Assembly (NCBI RefSeq): GCF_014644455.1
Contig: NZ_BMKS01000003.1
Span: 27,930 to 91,929 of the forward strand
DNA: 64,000 nt
Direction: 5' to 3'
Source of the DNA: Caldovatus sediminis
Lineage (GTDB): Bacteria > Pseudomonadota > Alphaproteobacteria > Acetobacterales > Acetobacteraceae
Below are positions 1-7,375 of the stretch, piece by piece. How positions within the stretch are numbered: the stretch's first letter is position 1; every line of letters starts with the position of its first letter. The translations under genes and the position numbers were made by a program. The notes under the pieces were generated by a model that worked only from the letters and a program-made list of their open reading frames with translations, made no database searches and was not told the origin of the DNA.

Positions 1-603
1 CCCGCGCGCCGCGGCGCGCCGCGCGCCGCCGCCCCCGCCGCCGGCGCACGGCCACCGGCCGCGACGACGGCCGGGGGCGTGGCGGCAGGTGCGGCCGCCG
101 GCGCGGCCGCGGCGCCGCGGCCGCCCGAGGCCGCCGTCGCGCCGCCGGAATCTCCCCCGACGTGGCAGACCGGCCCGGTCACCGGGCTGCCGCTGCCGCG
201 CTTCGCCGCGCTGCGGTCCGACCAGGTCAACCTGCGTGCCGGGCCGGGCACCCGCTACCCGATCGAGTGGACCTTCCAGCGCCGCGACTGGCCGGTGGAG
301 ATCCTGCGCGAGCACGACGTCTGGCGGCGCATCCGCGACGTGGACGGCACCGAGGGCTGGGTGCACGTCTCCACCCTCACCACCCGGCGCAGCTTCCTCG
401 TGCGCGGCGGCGAGGAGCGCCTGCTGCGCCGCAGCCCGGATGCGGAGGCCGCCCCGGTCGCGCGGCTGCGCCCCGGGGTGATCGGCCGGCTGCGCCGCTG
501 CGAGGCCGACAGTGCCTGGTGCGAGGGCCAGGTCGGGAACCACCGGGGCTGGATCCGGCGCGCCGAGATCTGGGGCGTCTGGCCGGGGGAGGAGGTCAGG
601 TAG
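1..603 (+). CDS. SH3-domain protein, 5' end probably outside the window
   Basis: The reading frame is open from base 1 to TAG at 601-603. A GTG at 79 could be a start, but the Ala/Pro-rich stretch before it is also open and no signal peptide is visible, so the true N-terminus is probably upstream. The part seen has a bacterial SH3 (SH3_3-like) fold signature: VNLRAGPGTRYPIEW followed by a W-x-R/I pattern and EGWVH. A second, weaker SH3-like half includes WCEGQVGNHRGWIRR. Such proteins are usually periplasmic and bind peptidoglycan or partner proteins. No operon link to the nitrile hydratase-like genes 60 bp downstream is evident. The family is fairly certain; the role is unknown. Confidence 0.75.
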   Translation, partial: PARRGAPRAAAPAAGARPPAATTAGGVAAGAAAGAAAAPRPPEAAVAPPESPPTWQTGPVTGLPLPRFAALRSDQVNLRAGPGTRYPIEWTFQRRDWPVEILREHDVWRRIRDVDGTEGWVHVSTLTTRRSFLVRGGEERLLRRSPDAEAAPVARLRPGVIGRLRRCEADSAWCEGQVGNHRGWIRRAEIWGVWPGEEVR

Positions 604-662
604 GCGCGACCGCGCGCCGGCCCCGCTTTACTCGCGCCGCCGCCCCGTCCTAGCCTTCCGCC

Positions 663-962
663 ATGCCCGACGACGCCCCGGCCCACACCCCCGCCACCCA
701 CGACCTCGGCGGCGCCAGCCGCTTCCGCTGCACGCCGATCGACCCCGACGACTCGCCGCCCGACGACTTCGGGAAGCGGGTGGACGCGGTGCGCCAGCTC
801 CTCGCGCAGAAGAAGCTGATGACGGTGGACGAGCTGCGCCGCGGGATCGAGGCGATCCCGGCCGAGGAGTACCACGCCCTCGGCTACTACGAGCGCTGGC
901 TGCGCTCGATCGCCAGCCTGATGCTCGAGAAGGGCGTGATCGCGCCGGAGGAGCTGCGATGA
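663..962 (+). CDS. Nitrile hydratase / thiocyanate hydrolase beta-type subunit, N-terminal half
   Basis: This 99-residue protein matches only the N-terminal helical half of a nitrile hydratase beta subunit: HDLGG near residue 13, TVDELRRGIEAIPAEEY at about 54-70, then the YYERWLRS helix. By my alignment from memory, R59 of DELR corresponds to the conserved beta-subunit arginine that contacts the modified active-site cysteines. In ordinary nitrile hydratase this half is fused to the barrel domain encoded by the next gene. Here the two are separate, overlapping by ATGA. The order beta-N, beta-C, alpha matches the three-subunit thiocyanate hydrolase layout (scnB-scnA-scnC). The substrate cannot be decided from sequence. 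Confidence 0.85.
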   Translation: MPDDAPAHTPATHDLGGASRFRCTPIDPDDSPPDDFGKRVDAVRQLLAQKKLMTVDELRRGIEAIPAEEYHALGYYERWLRSIASLMLEKGVIAPEELR

Positions 963-1261
963 GCGCCGCCATCGCCCCCGGCGCCCGCGTGCGCGTCAGG
1001 GACGACTGGCCGGAGGAGCGCGGGCCGTGCCACATCCGCACGCCGCATTACGTGCGCGGCCGCACCGGCACGGTGGAGCGCGTGCTCGGGGCGTTCCCGA
1101 ACCCCGAGGACCTCGCCTTCGGCCGCCCGGCGCCGCGCCGGACGCTCTACCACGTCCGCTTCGACCAGAAGCCGCTGTGGGACGAGGGCAACCCGCGCGA
1201 CACGGTGCTGGTCGAGATCTTCGAGCACTGGCTCGAACCCCTTGCCGAAGGGAGGCACTGA
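959..1261 (+). CDS. Nitrile hydratase / thiocyanate hydrolase beta-type subunit, C-terminal barrel
   Basis: The start is ATG 959, which overlaps the preceding stop as ATGA, so translational coupling is likely. The 100-residue product is the SH3-like barrel half of a nitrile hydratase beta subunit: GARVRVRD, then CHIRTPHYVRGRTGTVER at about 23-40, then LYHVRF and a terminal EHWLEP. The H-x-R-x-P-x-Y-x-R-G stretch is the conserved core and carries the second arginine expected near the metal centre. The frame is open further upstream, but that part is only the shadow of the previous gene. The product should assemble with its two neighbours into one enzyme. Confidence 0.85.
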   Translation: MSAAIAPGARVRVRDDWPEERGPCHIRTPHYVRGRTGTVERVLGAFPNPEDLAFGRPAPRRTLYHVRFDQKPLWDEGNPRDTVLVEIFEHWLEPLAEGRH

Positions 1262-1262
1262 G

Positions 1263-1847
1263 ATGGCCGCCCCGCCCCGCCCGGAGAGCGTGGAACTGCT
1301 GGAGAAGCTCGTCGCGGCGCTGAGCGCCAGGGGCATCCTCACCGAGGAGGAGATCGCCGAGCGCCAGGCGATCACCGACCGCGCCTCGCCCGAGACCGGC
1401 GCGCGCATGGTGGCGAAGGCGTGGACCGATCCGGCCTACCGCGCGCTGCTGCTCTCGGACGGCACCGCGGCGGCGGAGGCGATGGGGGTGACCATGGCCG
1501 GCGCCCCGCCGCTCGGGGTGCTCGAGGACACGCCGACGCGGCACCACCTCGTCGTGTGCACGCTGTGCAGCTGCTATCCGCGCGCGGTGCTCGGCTATCC
1601 GCCGCACTGGTACAAGTCGGCGGCGTACCGGGCGCGGGCGGTGCGCGACCCGCGCGGCGTGCTCGCGGAGTGGGGCACGCACCTGCCGGACAGCGTGGAG
1701 ATCCGCGTCGTGGACAGCACCGCGGACTACCGCTGGATGGTGCTGCCGATGCGCCCGGCGGGGACGGAGGGGTGGAGCGAGGAGCGGCTCGCCTCGATCG
1801 TCACCCGCGACGCGCTGGTCGGCGTGGCGCTGCCCAGGGTGCCCTGA
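1263..1847 (+). CDS. Nitrile hydratase alpha / thiocyanate hydrolase gamma subunit, Co-type
   Basis: This 194-residue catalytic subunit carries the metal-binding claw VCTLCSC, with cysteines at about 99, 102 and 104, inside LVVCTLCSCYPRAVLGYPPHWYKS. Threonine after the first cysteine is the pattern of cobalt-type enzymes; iron-type enzymes have serine there. The length is normal for the family. The start at ATG 1263 is chosen because GGGAGG lies just upstream; an in-frame ATG 21 bases earlier falls inside the previous gene. The family hydrates nitriles to amides or hydrolyses thiocyanate. No P47K-type or small metallochaperone/activator gene is visible in the window. Confidence 0.9.
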   Translation: MAAPPRPESVELLEKLVAALSARGILTEEEIAERQAITDRASPETGARMVAKAWTDPAYRALLLSDGTAAAEAMGVTMAGAPPLGVLEDTPTRHHLVVCTLCSCYPRAVLGYPPHWYKSAAYRARAVRDPRGVLAEWGTHLPDSVEIRVVDSTADYRWMVLPMRPAGTEGWSEERLASIVTRDALVGVALPRVP

Positions 1848-1900
1848 GCGGCGCCGGGGGCGGCGCGCCGCGGTCGAGCAGATCGCGGAGGGCCGGGAAC

Positions 1901-1980
1901 AGCCGGGAGCGTGAATCGGCTCGGCAGACAACGAGCGAGCGCCGTTGCAGCGCGCACGGCCGAGCGGAAACGGCTCTAGC
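1901..1980 (-). repeat. Dispersed intergenic repeat, copy 1 (abuts nitroreductase stop)
   Basis: Read on the minus strand, this about 80-bp element starts GCTAGAGCCGTTT and closely resembles the sequence at 45209-45288. By hand alignment, 53 of the first 62 positions after GC are identical, with weaker similarity to the end. The TAG inside it is the stop codon of the nitroreductase gene. Inverted arms (AGAGCCG against an imperfect CGGCGCT) could form a stem after transcription. It may be a REP-like or terminator-type element. Confidence 0.6.
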
Positions 1981-2623
1981 CCTGCGCCGCGCCGCTCCAG
2001 GGCTCGCCCCAGCGGTCGCCGAAGACGAACTCGGACAGGTTGCCGCGCCCGACCGGGCCGAACCTCCCCATCGGCCAGCCGATCGGGAGGATGGCGTAGG
2101 AGTGCACGCCCGGCGGCAGGCCGAGCGCGGCTTCCGCCTCCCTCTCGAACAGCAGGTGCCGCGTCGTCAGCGTCGCGCCGAGGCCGAGGGCGCGCGCCGC
2201 GAGCAGCATGTTCTGCACCGCCGGGTAGATCGAGGCGCCGGACCAGCGGTTCGGCGGGCCGCTCTCCTCGAGGCAGCAGACGATCCAGACGGGGGCCTCG
2301 TGGAAGTGCTCGGTCAGGTATTCGACGGCGGCGTGCTGGCGCCGGTACTTCTCCGCGGTGACGCCCGGCGGCGGCGCGCTGGAGGCGTAGCGGGGGCCGA
2401 TCACCTCGTCGTACGCCTTCTTGTACCAGACCTGCACGGCCTTCTTGATCGCCGGGTCCTTGATCACGAGGAAGCGCCAGCGCTGGAAATTGCCGCCGTT
2501 GGCGGCGCAGGTGCCGGCCTCCAGGATCCTGCGGATGAGTTCGTCGGGCACCGGGTCCGGCTTCAGCCGGCGCATCGCCCGCGTGGTGTGCATGATCTCG
2601 AAGACGTCGGTTCCTTCGGGCAT
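1976..2623 (-). CDS. Nitroreductase family protein
   Basis: This 215-residue protein has the FMN-dependent nitroreductase fold. The N-terminal TTRAMRRLKPDPVPDELIRRILEA is the usual phosphate/flavin-contacting start (R-x-R-x-F-x-x-x-P variants), followed by NGGNFQRWRFLVIKD. The middle has SGASIYPAVQNMLLAARALGLGATLTT, and the C-terminal part includes the family's GWP-x-G motif. Members reduce nitroaromatics, quinones or enone substrates with NAD(P)H; the substrate here is unknown. It is a single minus-strand gene, divergent from the amidohydrolase at 2787. Its TAG stop lies inside the dispersed repeat at 1901-1980. Confidence 0.9.
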   Translation of the reverse strand: MPEGTDVFEIMHTTRAMRRLKPDPVPDELIRRILEAGTCAANGGNFQRWRFLVIKDPAIKKAVQVWYKKAYDEVIGPRYASSAPPPGVTAEKYRRQHAAVEYLTEHFHEAPVWIVCCLEESGPPNRWSGASIYPAVQNMLLAARALGLGATLTTRHLLFEREAEAALGLPPGVHSYAILPIGWPMGRFGPVGRGNLSEFVFGDRWGEPWSGAAQG

Positions 2624-2684
2624 CGCCTCCCCCTGTCGCCGAGCGGCGGGGGAGCAGGCTAGCCCCGCCGTGCCGGCGCGGGCA

Positions 2685-2726
2685 ACGCGCCCGCGGACTC
2701 AGGCCGGCTTGAGTCCGCGGGCGCGT
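2685..2726. repeat. Perfect 17-bp inverted repeat in a divergent promoter region
   Basis: The arms 2685-2701 (core GCCCGCGGACTCA) and 2710-2726 (core TGAGTCCGCGGGC) are perfectly complementary around the 8-nt spacer GGCCGGCT. It sits between the divergent nitroreductase (start 2623) and amidohydrolase (start 2787). There is no T-run on either side, so a classical terminator is unlikely. It could be an operator for a dimeric regulator or an mRNA leader hairpin of the amidohydrolase. Confidence 0.6.
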
Positions 2727-2786
2727 CGTGCGCCAATCCGCGGGGCCGCCGCGAGGCCGCGGCCGCAGGAGAAGCAGCGCGCACGC

Positions 2787-3836
2787 ATGGCCCCGAACCG
2801 CAGCATCCCCTCGCCCACCCCCTACGGCCGCATCTTCCCGCCCGATCCGGCCTGGCTGGCGAGGCAGCCGCCGGAGCCGGTGCTCGAGCCCGACCTGCCG
2901 ATCGTGGACGCGCACCACCACCTCTGGGACCGGCCGGACGGCAACCGCTACCTGCTCGACGACTTCCTCGCCGACCTGCGCAGCGGGCACAACGTCGTCG
3001 CCACGGTCTTCGTGCAGTGCCACGCCATGTACCGCGCCGCGGGCCCGGAGGAGATGCGCCCGGTCGGCGAGACGGAGTTCGTCGCCGGCCAGGCGGCGAT
3101 GAGCGCGAGCGGCCAGTACGGCCCGACGCGCGTCGCCGCGGGCATCGTGGGCTTCGCGGACCTCGCGCTCGGCGACCGCGTGGAGCCGGTGCTGGAGGCG
3201 CATGTCCGGGCGGCGGGCGGCCGCTTCCGCGGCGTCCGCCACTCCGCGGCCTGGGACGCCGACCCGGTGATCGGCAACGGCCACCCCCATCCGCACCTGC
3301 TGCGCCGGCCGGAGTTCCGCGCCGGGCTCCGGCGCCTGACCGCGATGGGCCTCGCCTTCGACCTCTGGGTGTTCCACCCGCAACTGCCGGAGGCGGTGGA
3401 GCTCGTCCGCGCCTTCCCCGACACGCGGTTCGTCCTCGGCCATTGCGGCGGCCCGCTCGGCTACGGCCCCTATGCGGGGAGGCGCGACGAGGTCTTCGCC
3501 GCGTGGAAGGCGCCGATGGCGGAGCTGGCGCGCTGCCCGAACGTCGTCGTCAAGCTCGGCGGCATGATGATGCGCCTCGCCGCCTACGACTACGGCGCGG
3601 CGGAGGCGCCGCCCGGTTCCGCGCGGCTCGCGGAGCTCTGGCGCCCCTGGATCGAGACCTGCATCGAGCTCTTCGGCGCCGACCGCTGCCTGTTCGAGAG
3701 CAACTTCCCGGTCGAGAAGATGGGCATCGGCTACGCGGCGCTGTGGAACGCCTTCAAGCGCATCGCCGCCGGCGCCTCGCCGGCGGAGAAGGCGGCGCTG
3801 TTCGCGGGCACGGCGCGGCGGGTGTACCGGCTGTAG
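2787..3836 (+). CDS. Amidohydrolase family 2 (COG3618-type TIM-barrel hydrolase)
   Basis: This 349-residue protein has the metal-binding HxH start of the amidohydrolase superfamily (DAHHHLWD, histidines at 43-45). It continues with the family pattern FRGVRHSAAWD, then VLGHCGG, VVVKLGG and a late FESNFPVEK near the C-terminus, where the catalytic acidic residue normally lies. ATG 2787 follows AGGAGAAG, a plausible ribosome site. Relatives hydrolyse lactones and other cyclic or aromatic carboxylates such as 2-pyrone-4,6-dicarboxylate; the substrate cannot be called. It stands alone, preceded by the 17-bp inverted repeat and followed by a methyltransferase gene about 130 bp away. Confidence 0.88.
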   Translation: MAPNRSIPSPTPYGRIFPPDPAWLARQPPEPVLEPDLPIVDAHHHLWDRPDGNRYLLDDFLADLRSGHNVVATVFVQCHAMYRAAGPEEMRPVGETEFVAGQAAMSASGQYGPTRVAAGIVGFADLALGDRVEPVLEAHVRAAGGRFRGVRHSAAWDADPVIGNGHPHPHLLRRPEFRAGLRRLTAMGLAFDLWVFHPQLPEAVELVRAFPDTRFVLGHCGGPLGYGPYAGRRDEVFAAWKAPMAELARCPNVVVKLGGMMMRLAAYDYGAAEAPPGSARLAELWRPWIETCIELFGADRCLFESNFPVEKMGIGYAALWNAFKRIAAGASPAEKAALFAGTARRVYRL

Positions 3837-3964
3837 GGCGGGCCGGGGGTCCGCGGCCGGCGCGTTGCGCCGCGCGGGGCCGCGGGCCGGCCCGCGTCGC
3901 GGCGTTGCCATGGCGCGGCGGCTCACCCATAGTCCGAAGGCTCCCGATCGCGTGATCCGAATCC

Positions 3965-4699
3965 GTGCCGCCTTCCTCCCTCGACACTGCCCAGGCGGAT
4001 GGTCGCGCCGGCCTCGCACCGGCGGCGGTGCGCGGCCGCGCCGCGGTGTGCCGCGCCGTCGCCGCCCGCTACGCGGGCGCATCGCGCTGGGCGCAGGGAT
4101 ACGTGCGGGGAAAGCTGCGGTCCGATCCGGCGACGGCCGCGCTGCTGGCGCTCGGCGCCGCGCGGCCGTTCGGGCGGGTGCTCGACCTAGGCTGCGGCCG
4201 CGGCCAGCTCGGGCTCGCCCTGCTCGAGGCGGGATGCGCGACGGCGCTGCTCGGCCTCGACCGCGATCGCGCGAAGCTCGAGGAGGCGCGCGCCGCCGCG
4301 TCCGGTCTGCCCGCCGGGTTCGTGGAGGGCGATCTGCTCGATCCCGGCGTCGCGTTCCCGGAGGCGGACACGGTCCTGCTGATCGACGTGCTCTACCAGC
4401 TTCCGGCCGCGGCGCAGCGGGCGCTGCTGCCCCGGGCGGCGGCTGCGGCGCGGCGGCGGGTCGTGATCCGCGTCTTCGATCCCGGGCGCGGCTGGCGCAG
4501 CACCTTCGGCCTCGCGGTGGAGCAGCTCGGCCGCGTGTTCCGCGGCGAGACGGGGCGCACGGCGATCGCGCCGCTGCCGCTCGGCGTCCTCGCCGGCGCG
4601 CTGCGGGAGGCCGGATTCGCCCGCGTCGCCATCGCCCCCTGCTGGGGCGCGACGCCGCTGCCCAACGTCCTGCTGCACGCCGAACGGGAGGGCGCGTGA
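3965..4699 (+). CDS. Class I SAM-dependent methyltransferase
   Basis: This 244-residue protein shows motif I as VLDLGCGRGQLG (about residues 75-86), an acidic residue ending strand 2 (LLGLDRD), a motif III-like VEGDLLD and a motif IV-like TVLLIDVLYQL. That order is typical of class I methyltransferases of the ubiE/small-molecule type. The start is GTG 3965. The stop overlaps the next start (GTG 4696, GTGA), so it is co-translated with the MipA-type outer-membrane gene. The methyl acceptor is unknown, and the partnership with an outer-membrane protein gives no firm clue. Confidence 0.85.
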   Translation: MPPSSLDTAQADGRAGLAPAAVRGRAAVCRAVAARYAGASRWAQGYVRGKLRSDPATAALLALGAARPFGRVLDLGCGRGQLGLALLEAGCATALLGLDRDRAKLEEARAAASGLPAGFVEGDLLDPGVAFPEADTVLLIDVLYQLPAAAQRALLPRAAAAARRRVVIRVFDPGRGWRSTFGLAVEQLGRVFRGETGRTAIAPLPLGVLAGALREAGFARVAIAPCWGATPLPNVLLHAEREGA

Positions 4700-5595
4700 C
4701 GCGGCCGCCGCCCTCGCCGCTGCGCCGCCTCGCCCTGGCGGCGGCGCTCGTGCTCTCCGCCGCCGGGCCCGCGCTGGGGCAGACGGAGGCGGCGCCGCCC
4801 GCACGGGCGCAGGAAAGGCTTCCGCTGCTCGAGATGGGCATCCTCGGCGGCGGCGGGTACGTGCCGGACTATCCGGGGGCGGCGCAGAGCCGGCTGCGCG
4901 GCATCGTCTCGCCCTCCATCACCTATCGCGGCGAGCTGCTGCGCGCGGACGAATTTGGGGCGCGGCTGCGCGCCTGGCGCGACGGGGGAGTGGAGTTCTC
5001 GTTCAGCGCCTCGGGGTCGTTCCCGGTGTCCTCGCGCGAGAACCGCGCGCGCGAGGGCATGCCCGATCTCGACTGGATGGGCGAGATCGGCCCGACGCTG
5101 CGCATCACGCTTTGGCGCGATCCCGCCGCGCCGCGGCGCGTCATGCTGGAGACGCCGGTGCGCGCGGTGTTCTCGACCGACCTGTCGAACATGCGGTTCC
5201 GCGGCTGGGTGTTCAACCCGGACATCGCCTGGGAGCAGCGCGACCTCCTCATCCCGCGCAGCCGGTTCCGCATCGGGCTCGGCGTCGTGCTCGCGAACGA
5301 GCGGTTCATGGACTACTTCTACGGCGTCGCGCCGGAGTTCGCGCGGCCCGACAGGCCGGCCTACCGCGCGCGCGGCGGCTATCTCGGCACGCGGCTGCAG
5401 TTCAGCTACCGCGTGCCGGTCACCGAGCACCTCTCGCTGATCGCCGGCGCGCGGTTCGAGAACTTCGCCGGCGCGACCAACGCCGACAGCCCGCTGTTCC
5501 GCCGCGACTTCAACGTGAGCGTCGCGGCCGGCTTCTCCTGGACGCTCTACCGCAGCACGGACACGGTGGCGGCGACGGCCGATCCGCTCGAGTGA
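4696..5595 (+). CDS. MipA/OmpV family outer-membrane protein
   Basis: The start GTG 4696 overlaps the methyltransferase stop. The 299-residue product begins with a signal peptide (RRLALAAALVLSAAGPALGQ). The mature part has the MipA/OmpV signature: GGGGYVPDYPGAAQSR near the N-terminus, RFRGWVFNPDIAWEQRD in the middle, FMDYFYGV, and amphipathic strands ending in an aromatic-rich C-terminus (SVAAGFSWTLYRS). Family members are beta-barrels; MipA scaffolds murein enzymes in E. coli. The last 49 bases overlap the convergent DUF3293 gene. Confidence 0.88.
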   Translation: MTRPPPSPLRRLALAAALVLSAAGPALGQTEAAPPARAQERLPLLEMGILGGGGYVPDYPGAAQSRLRGIVSPSITYRGELLRADEFGARLRAWRDGGVEFSFSASGSFPVSSRENRAREGMPDLDWMGEIGPTLRITLWRDPAAPRRVMLETPVRAVFSTDLSNMRFRGWVFNPDIAWEQRDLLIPRSRFRIGLGVVLANERFMDYFYGVAPEFARPDRPAYRARGGYLGTRLQFSYRVPVTEHLSLIAGARFENFAGATNADSPLFRRDFNVSVAAGFSWTLYRSTDTVAATADPLE

Positions 5596-5999
5596 GGGGG
5601 CGGCAGGAGCATCAGGCGGGCCGGCGCGCCGCGGCGGACGACGACGATGCCGCGCTGGCGGAAGCGCCGGGCGAGCGCCGCGAGCCGGCGCGGGTCGCCG
5701 GCGATCAGCAGGTGGCGCTCCGCCCAGCAGCGGCCGCGTCCCCAGCCCTCGGCGAAGCCGAGGCGCCGCGCGGCCTGGCGCAGCGCGGCGTGGCGGCGCA
5801 TGTTGTGCCCGGGCGGGAGGCGGCGCGCCTGTGGGTTCCAGGCGGAGACGAAGGCGCCCTGGCGCGCCCCGAGGCGGCGCAGCAGGCGGTCCACCGCGGC
5901 GCTGCGGCGGCCGATGCGCGCCACCGCGCCCTCGGCCTCGTAGGCGGTGGCGCGCCAGGCGCGCAGCAGCTTCGCCGGCGCGGCCGCGGTGCCGCTCAT
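5547..5999 (-). CDS. DUF3293 domain protein
   Basis: This protein of about 150 residues matches DUF3293: AYEAEGAVARIGRRS, then AFVSAWNPQARRLPPGHN, RHAALRQAARRLGF and a closing AERHLLIAG. The start ATG 5999 overlaps the stop of the upstream rRNA methyltransferase (ATGA at 5996-5999), so the two form an operon. The 3' end overlaps mipA by 49 bases on the opposite strand. The function of DUF3293 is not established. The frame stays open upstream, but that part is the shadow of the methyltransferase. Confidence 0.8.
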   Translation of the reverse strand: MSGTAAAPAKLLRAWRATAYEAEGAVARIGRRSAAVDRLLRRLGARQGAFVSAWNPQARRLPPGHNMRRHAALRQAARRLGFAEGWGRGRCWAERHLLIAGDPRRLAALARRFRQRGIVVVRRGAPARLMLLPPPHSSGSAVAATVSVLR

Positions 6000-7207
6000 G
6001 GGAGGTGCAGGAGCATCGCCTTGAGGTAGGCGCTCTCCGGCAGCAGGGGATGGACGGGGTGGTCGGGGCCGGCGCCGCCCTGGAACAGGATGCGTGCGCG
6101 GTCGCGGCGGCGGGCGCGCCACAGGCCGTGAACCACCGCCTCGGCGAACTCGCCGGGCGCGACGTGGTGGCTGCAGGAGGCGAGGAAGAGGAAGCCGCCC
6201 GGCGCGACCAGCGCCGCCGCGAGCCGCGCGAGCTTGGCATAGCCGCGCAGCGCCGGGCCGTGGTCCTTGCGGCTCTTCGCGAAGGCAGGCGGGTCGGCGA
6301 CGACGATGTCGAAGCGCCGCCCGGTCTCGGCGGTCCGGGCGAGCTCCTCCAAGGCGTCGGCGCGGCGGATCCCGACCCGATCGTGGAGGCCGTTCGCGCG
6401 CGCCGCGTCCGCGGCGATGGCGAGGGCGGGCGCGCTCGAATCGAGCAGCGTCACGCGGGCGGCGCCGGCGGCGGCGCAGCGCAGCCCGAAGGCGCCGGTG
6501 TGGGCGAAGGCGTCGAGGACCTCGGCGCCCGCGGCGAGCCGCGCGACGCGGTCGCGGTTCTCGCGCTGGTCGAAGAACCAGCCCGTCTTCTGCCCGCCGA
6601 GCAGATCCACGGGGATGCGCACGCCGCCCTCCTCGACCGTCGCGCCGGCCTCGGGCGCGCCGTGCAGGGGGCGGATCTCCTCGGGCAGCCCCTCGAGCCG
6701 GCGGACGCCGGCATCGTTGCGGGCGACGACGGCGCGCGGCGCGAGGAGGGCGGCGAGGGCCTCGACCAGTGCCGGGGTGGCGCGGTCCATGCCCGCGGTG
6801 TTGGCCTGCAGCGCGAGGGCGTCGCCGTAGCGGTCCACCACCAGCCCGGGCAGGCCATCAGCCTCGGCGTGCACGAGCCGATAGAACGGCGTCGCATACA
6901 ACCGCTCGCGCAGCGCGAGGCACGCGGCGAGCCGCGCCCGGAACCAGGCGGCGTCGATCGCCGCCTCCGGATCGCGATCGAGGCGGCGGGCGGCGATCAG
7001 GCTGTGCGGGTTGAAGTGCCAGGCGCCGTGGACGATGCCGTCGTCGCCGACCAGCCGCACCACGCTGCCGGGCGGAACGGCGCGCGCCGCCGCGTCCATC
7101 GCGATCTCGTTGGAGAAGGCCCAGGGGTGGCCAGCCTTGACGCGGCGGTCGCGGCCGGGGAGGAGGCGGACGACGGGACGGGTCGAGGAGGGGGGCGTCT
7201 CGGACAT
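5996..7207 (-). CDS. Class I SAM-dependent rRNA methyltransferase (RlmI/RlmK-like)
   Basis: This 403-residue protein has the RlmI layout. A PUA-like N-terminal domain contains RLLPGRDRRVKAGHPWAFSNEI and the LIAARRL segment, followed by an EEHUD-like region with LVHAEADGLPGLVVDRYGD. A Rossmann methyltransferase domain follows, with QKTGWFFDQRENR, EVLDAFAHTGAFGL and the catalytic VVADPPAFAKSRKD; the DPP-F motif is that of 5-methylcytosine-type rRNA enzymes. ATG 7207 is the first sensible start, since the frame upstream is antisense to the PilZ gene. It probably modifies 23S rRNA; the exact base is not deducible. It is cotranscribed with DUF3293. Confidence 0.9.
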   Translation of the reverse strand: MSETPPSSTRPVVRLLPGRDRRVKAGHPWAFSNEIAMDAAARAVPPGSVVRLVGDDGIVHGAWHFNPHSLIAARRLDRDPEAAIDAAWFRARLAACLALRERLYATPFYRLVHAEADGLPGLVVDRYGDALALQANTAGMDRATPALVEALAALLAPRAVVARNDAGVRRLEGLPEEIRPLHGAPEAGATVEEGGVRIPVDLLGGQKTGWFFDQRENRDRVARLAAGAEVLDAFAHTGAFGLRCAAAGAARVTLLDSSAPALAIAADAARANGLHDRVGIRRADALEELARTAETGRRFDIVVADPPAFAKSRKDHGPALRGYAKLARLAAALVAPGGFLFLASCSHHVAPGEFAEAVVHGLWRARRRDRARILFQGGAGPDHPVHPLLPESAYLKAMLLHLP

Positions 7208-7375
7208 GCGCCGTGCGCCGTAGCACGCGCCGGGGGGACGCGCACGGGTGCCGCCCCCCTTTTCGAATCGGTCCGGTATCGGTATCTGCGCCGCCGCACG
7301 GGGAACGGCGCGGAAGCCGCCGGGGGCGCGGGACAGGTTCGGTCCCGCACCCCGCCGTGGACAGGGGGCGGCGAC

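Noticed and set aside
996-4841. A 1281-codon open frame on the minus strand
   Set aside because: It is antisense to several good genes and reads as Arg/Ala/Pro-rich chance sequence, which is common in very GC-rich DNA.
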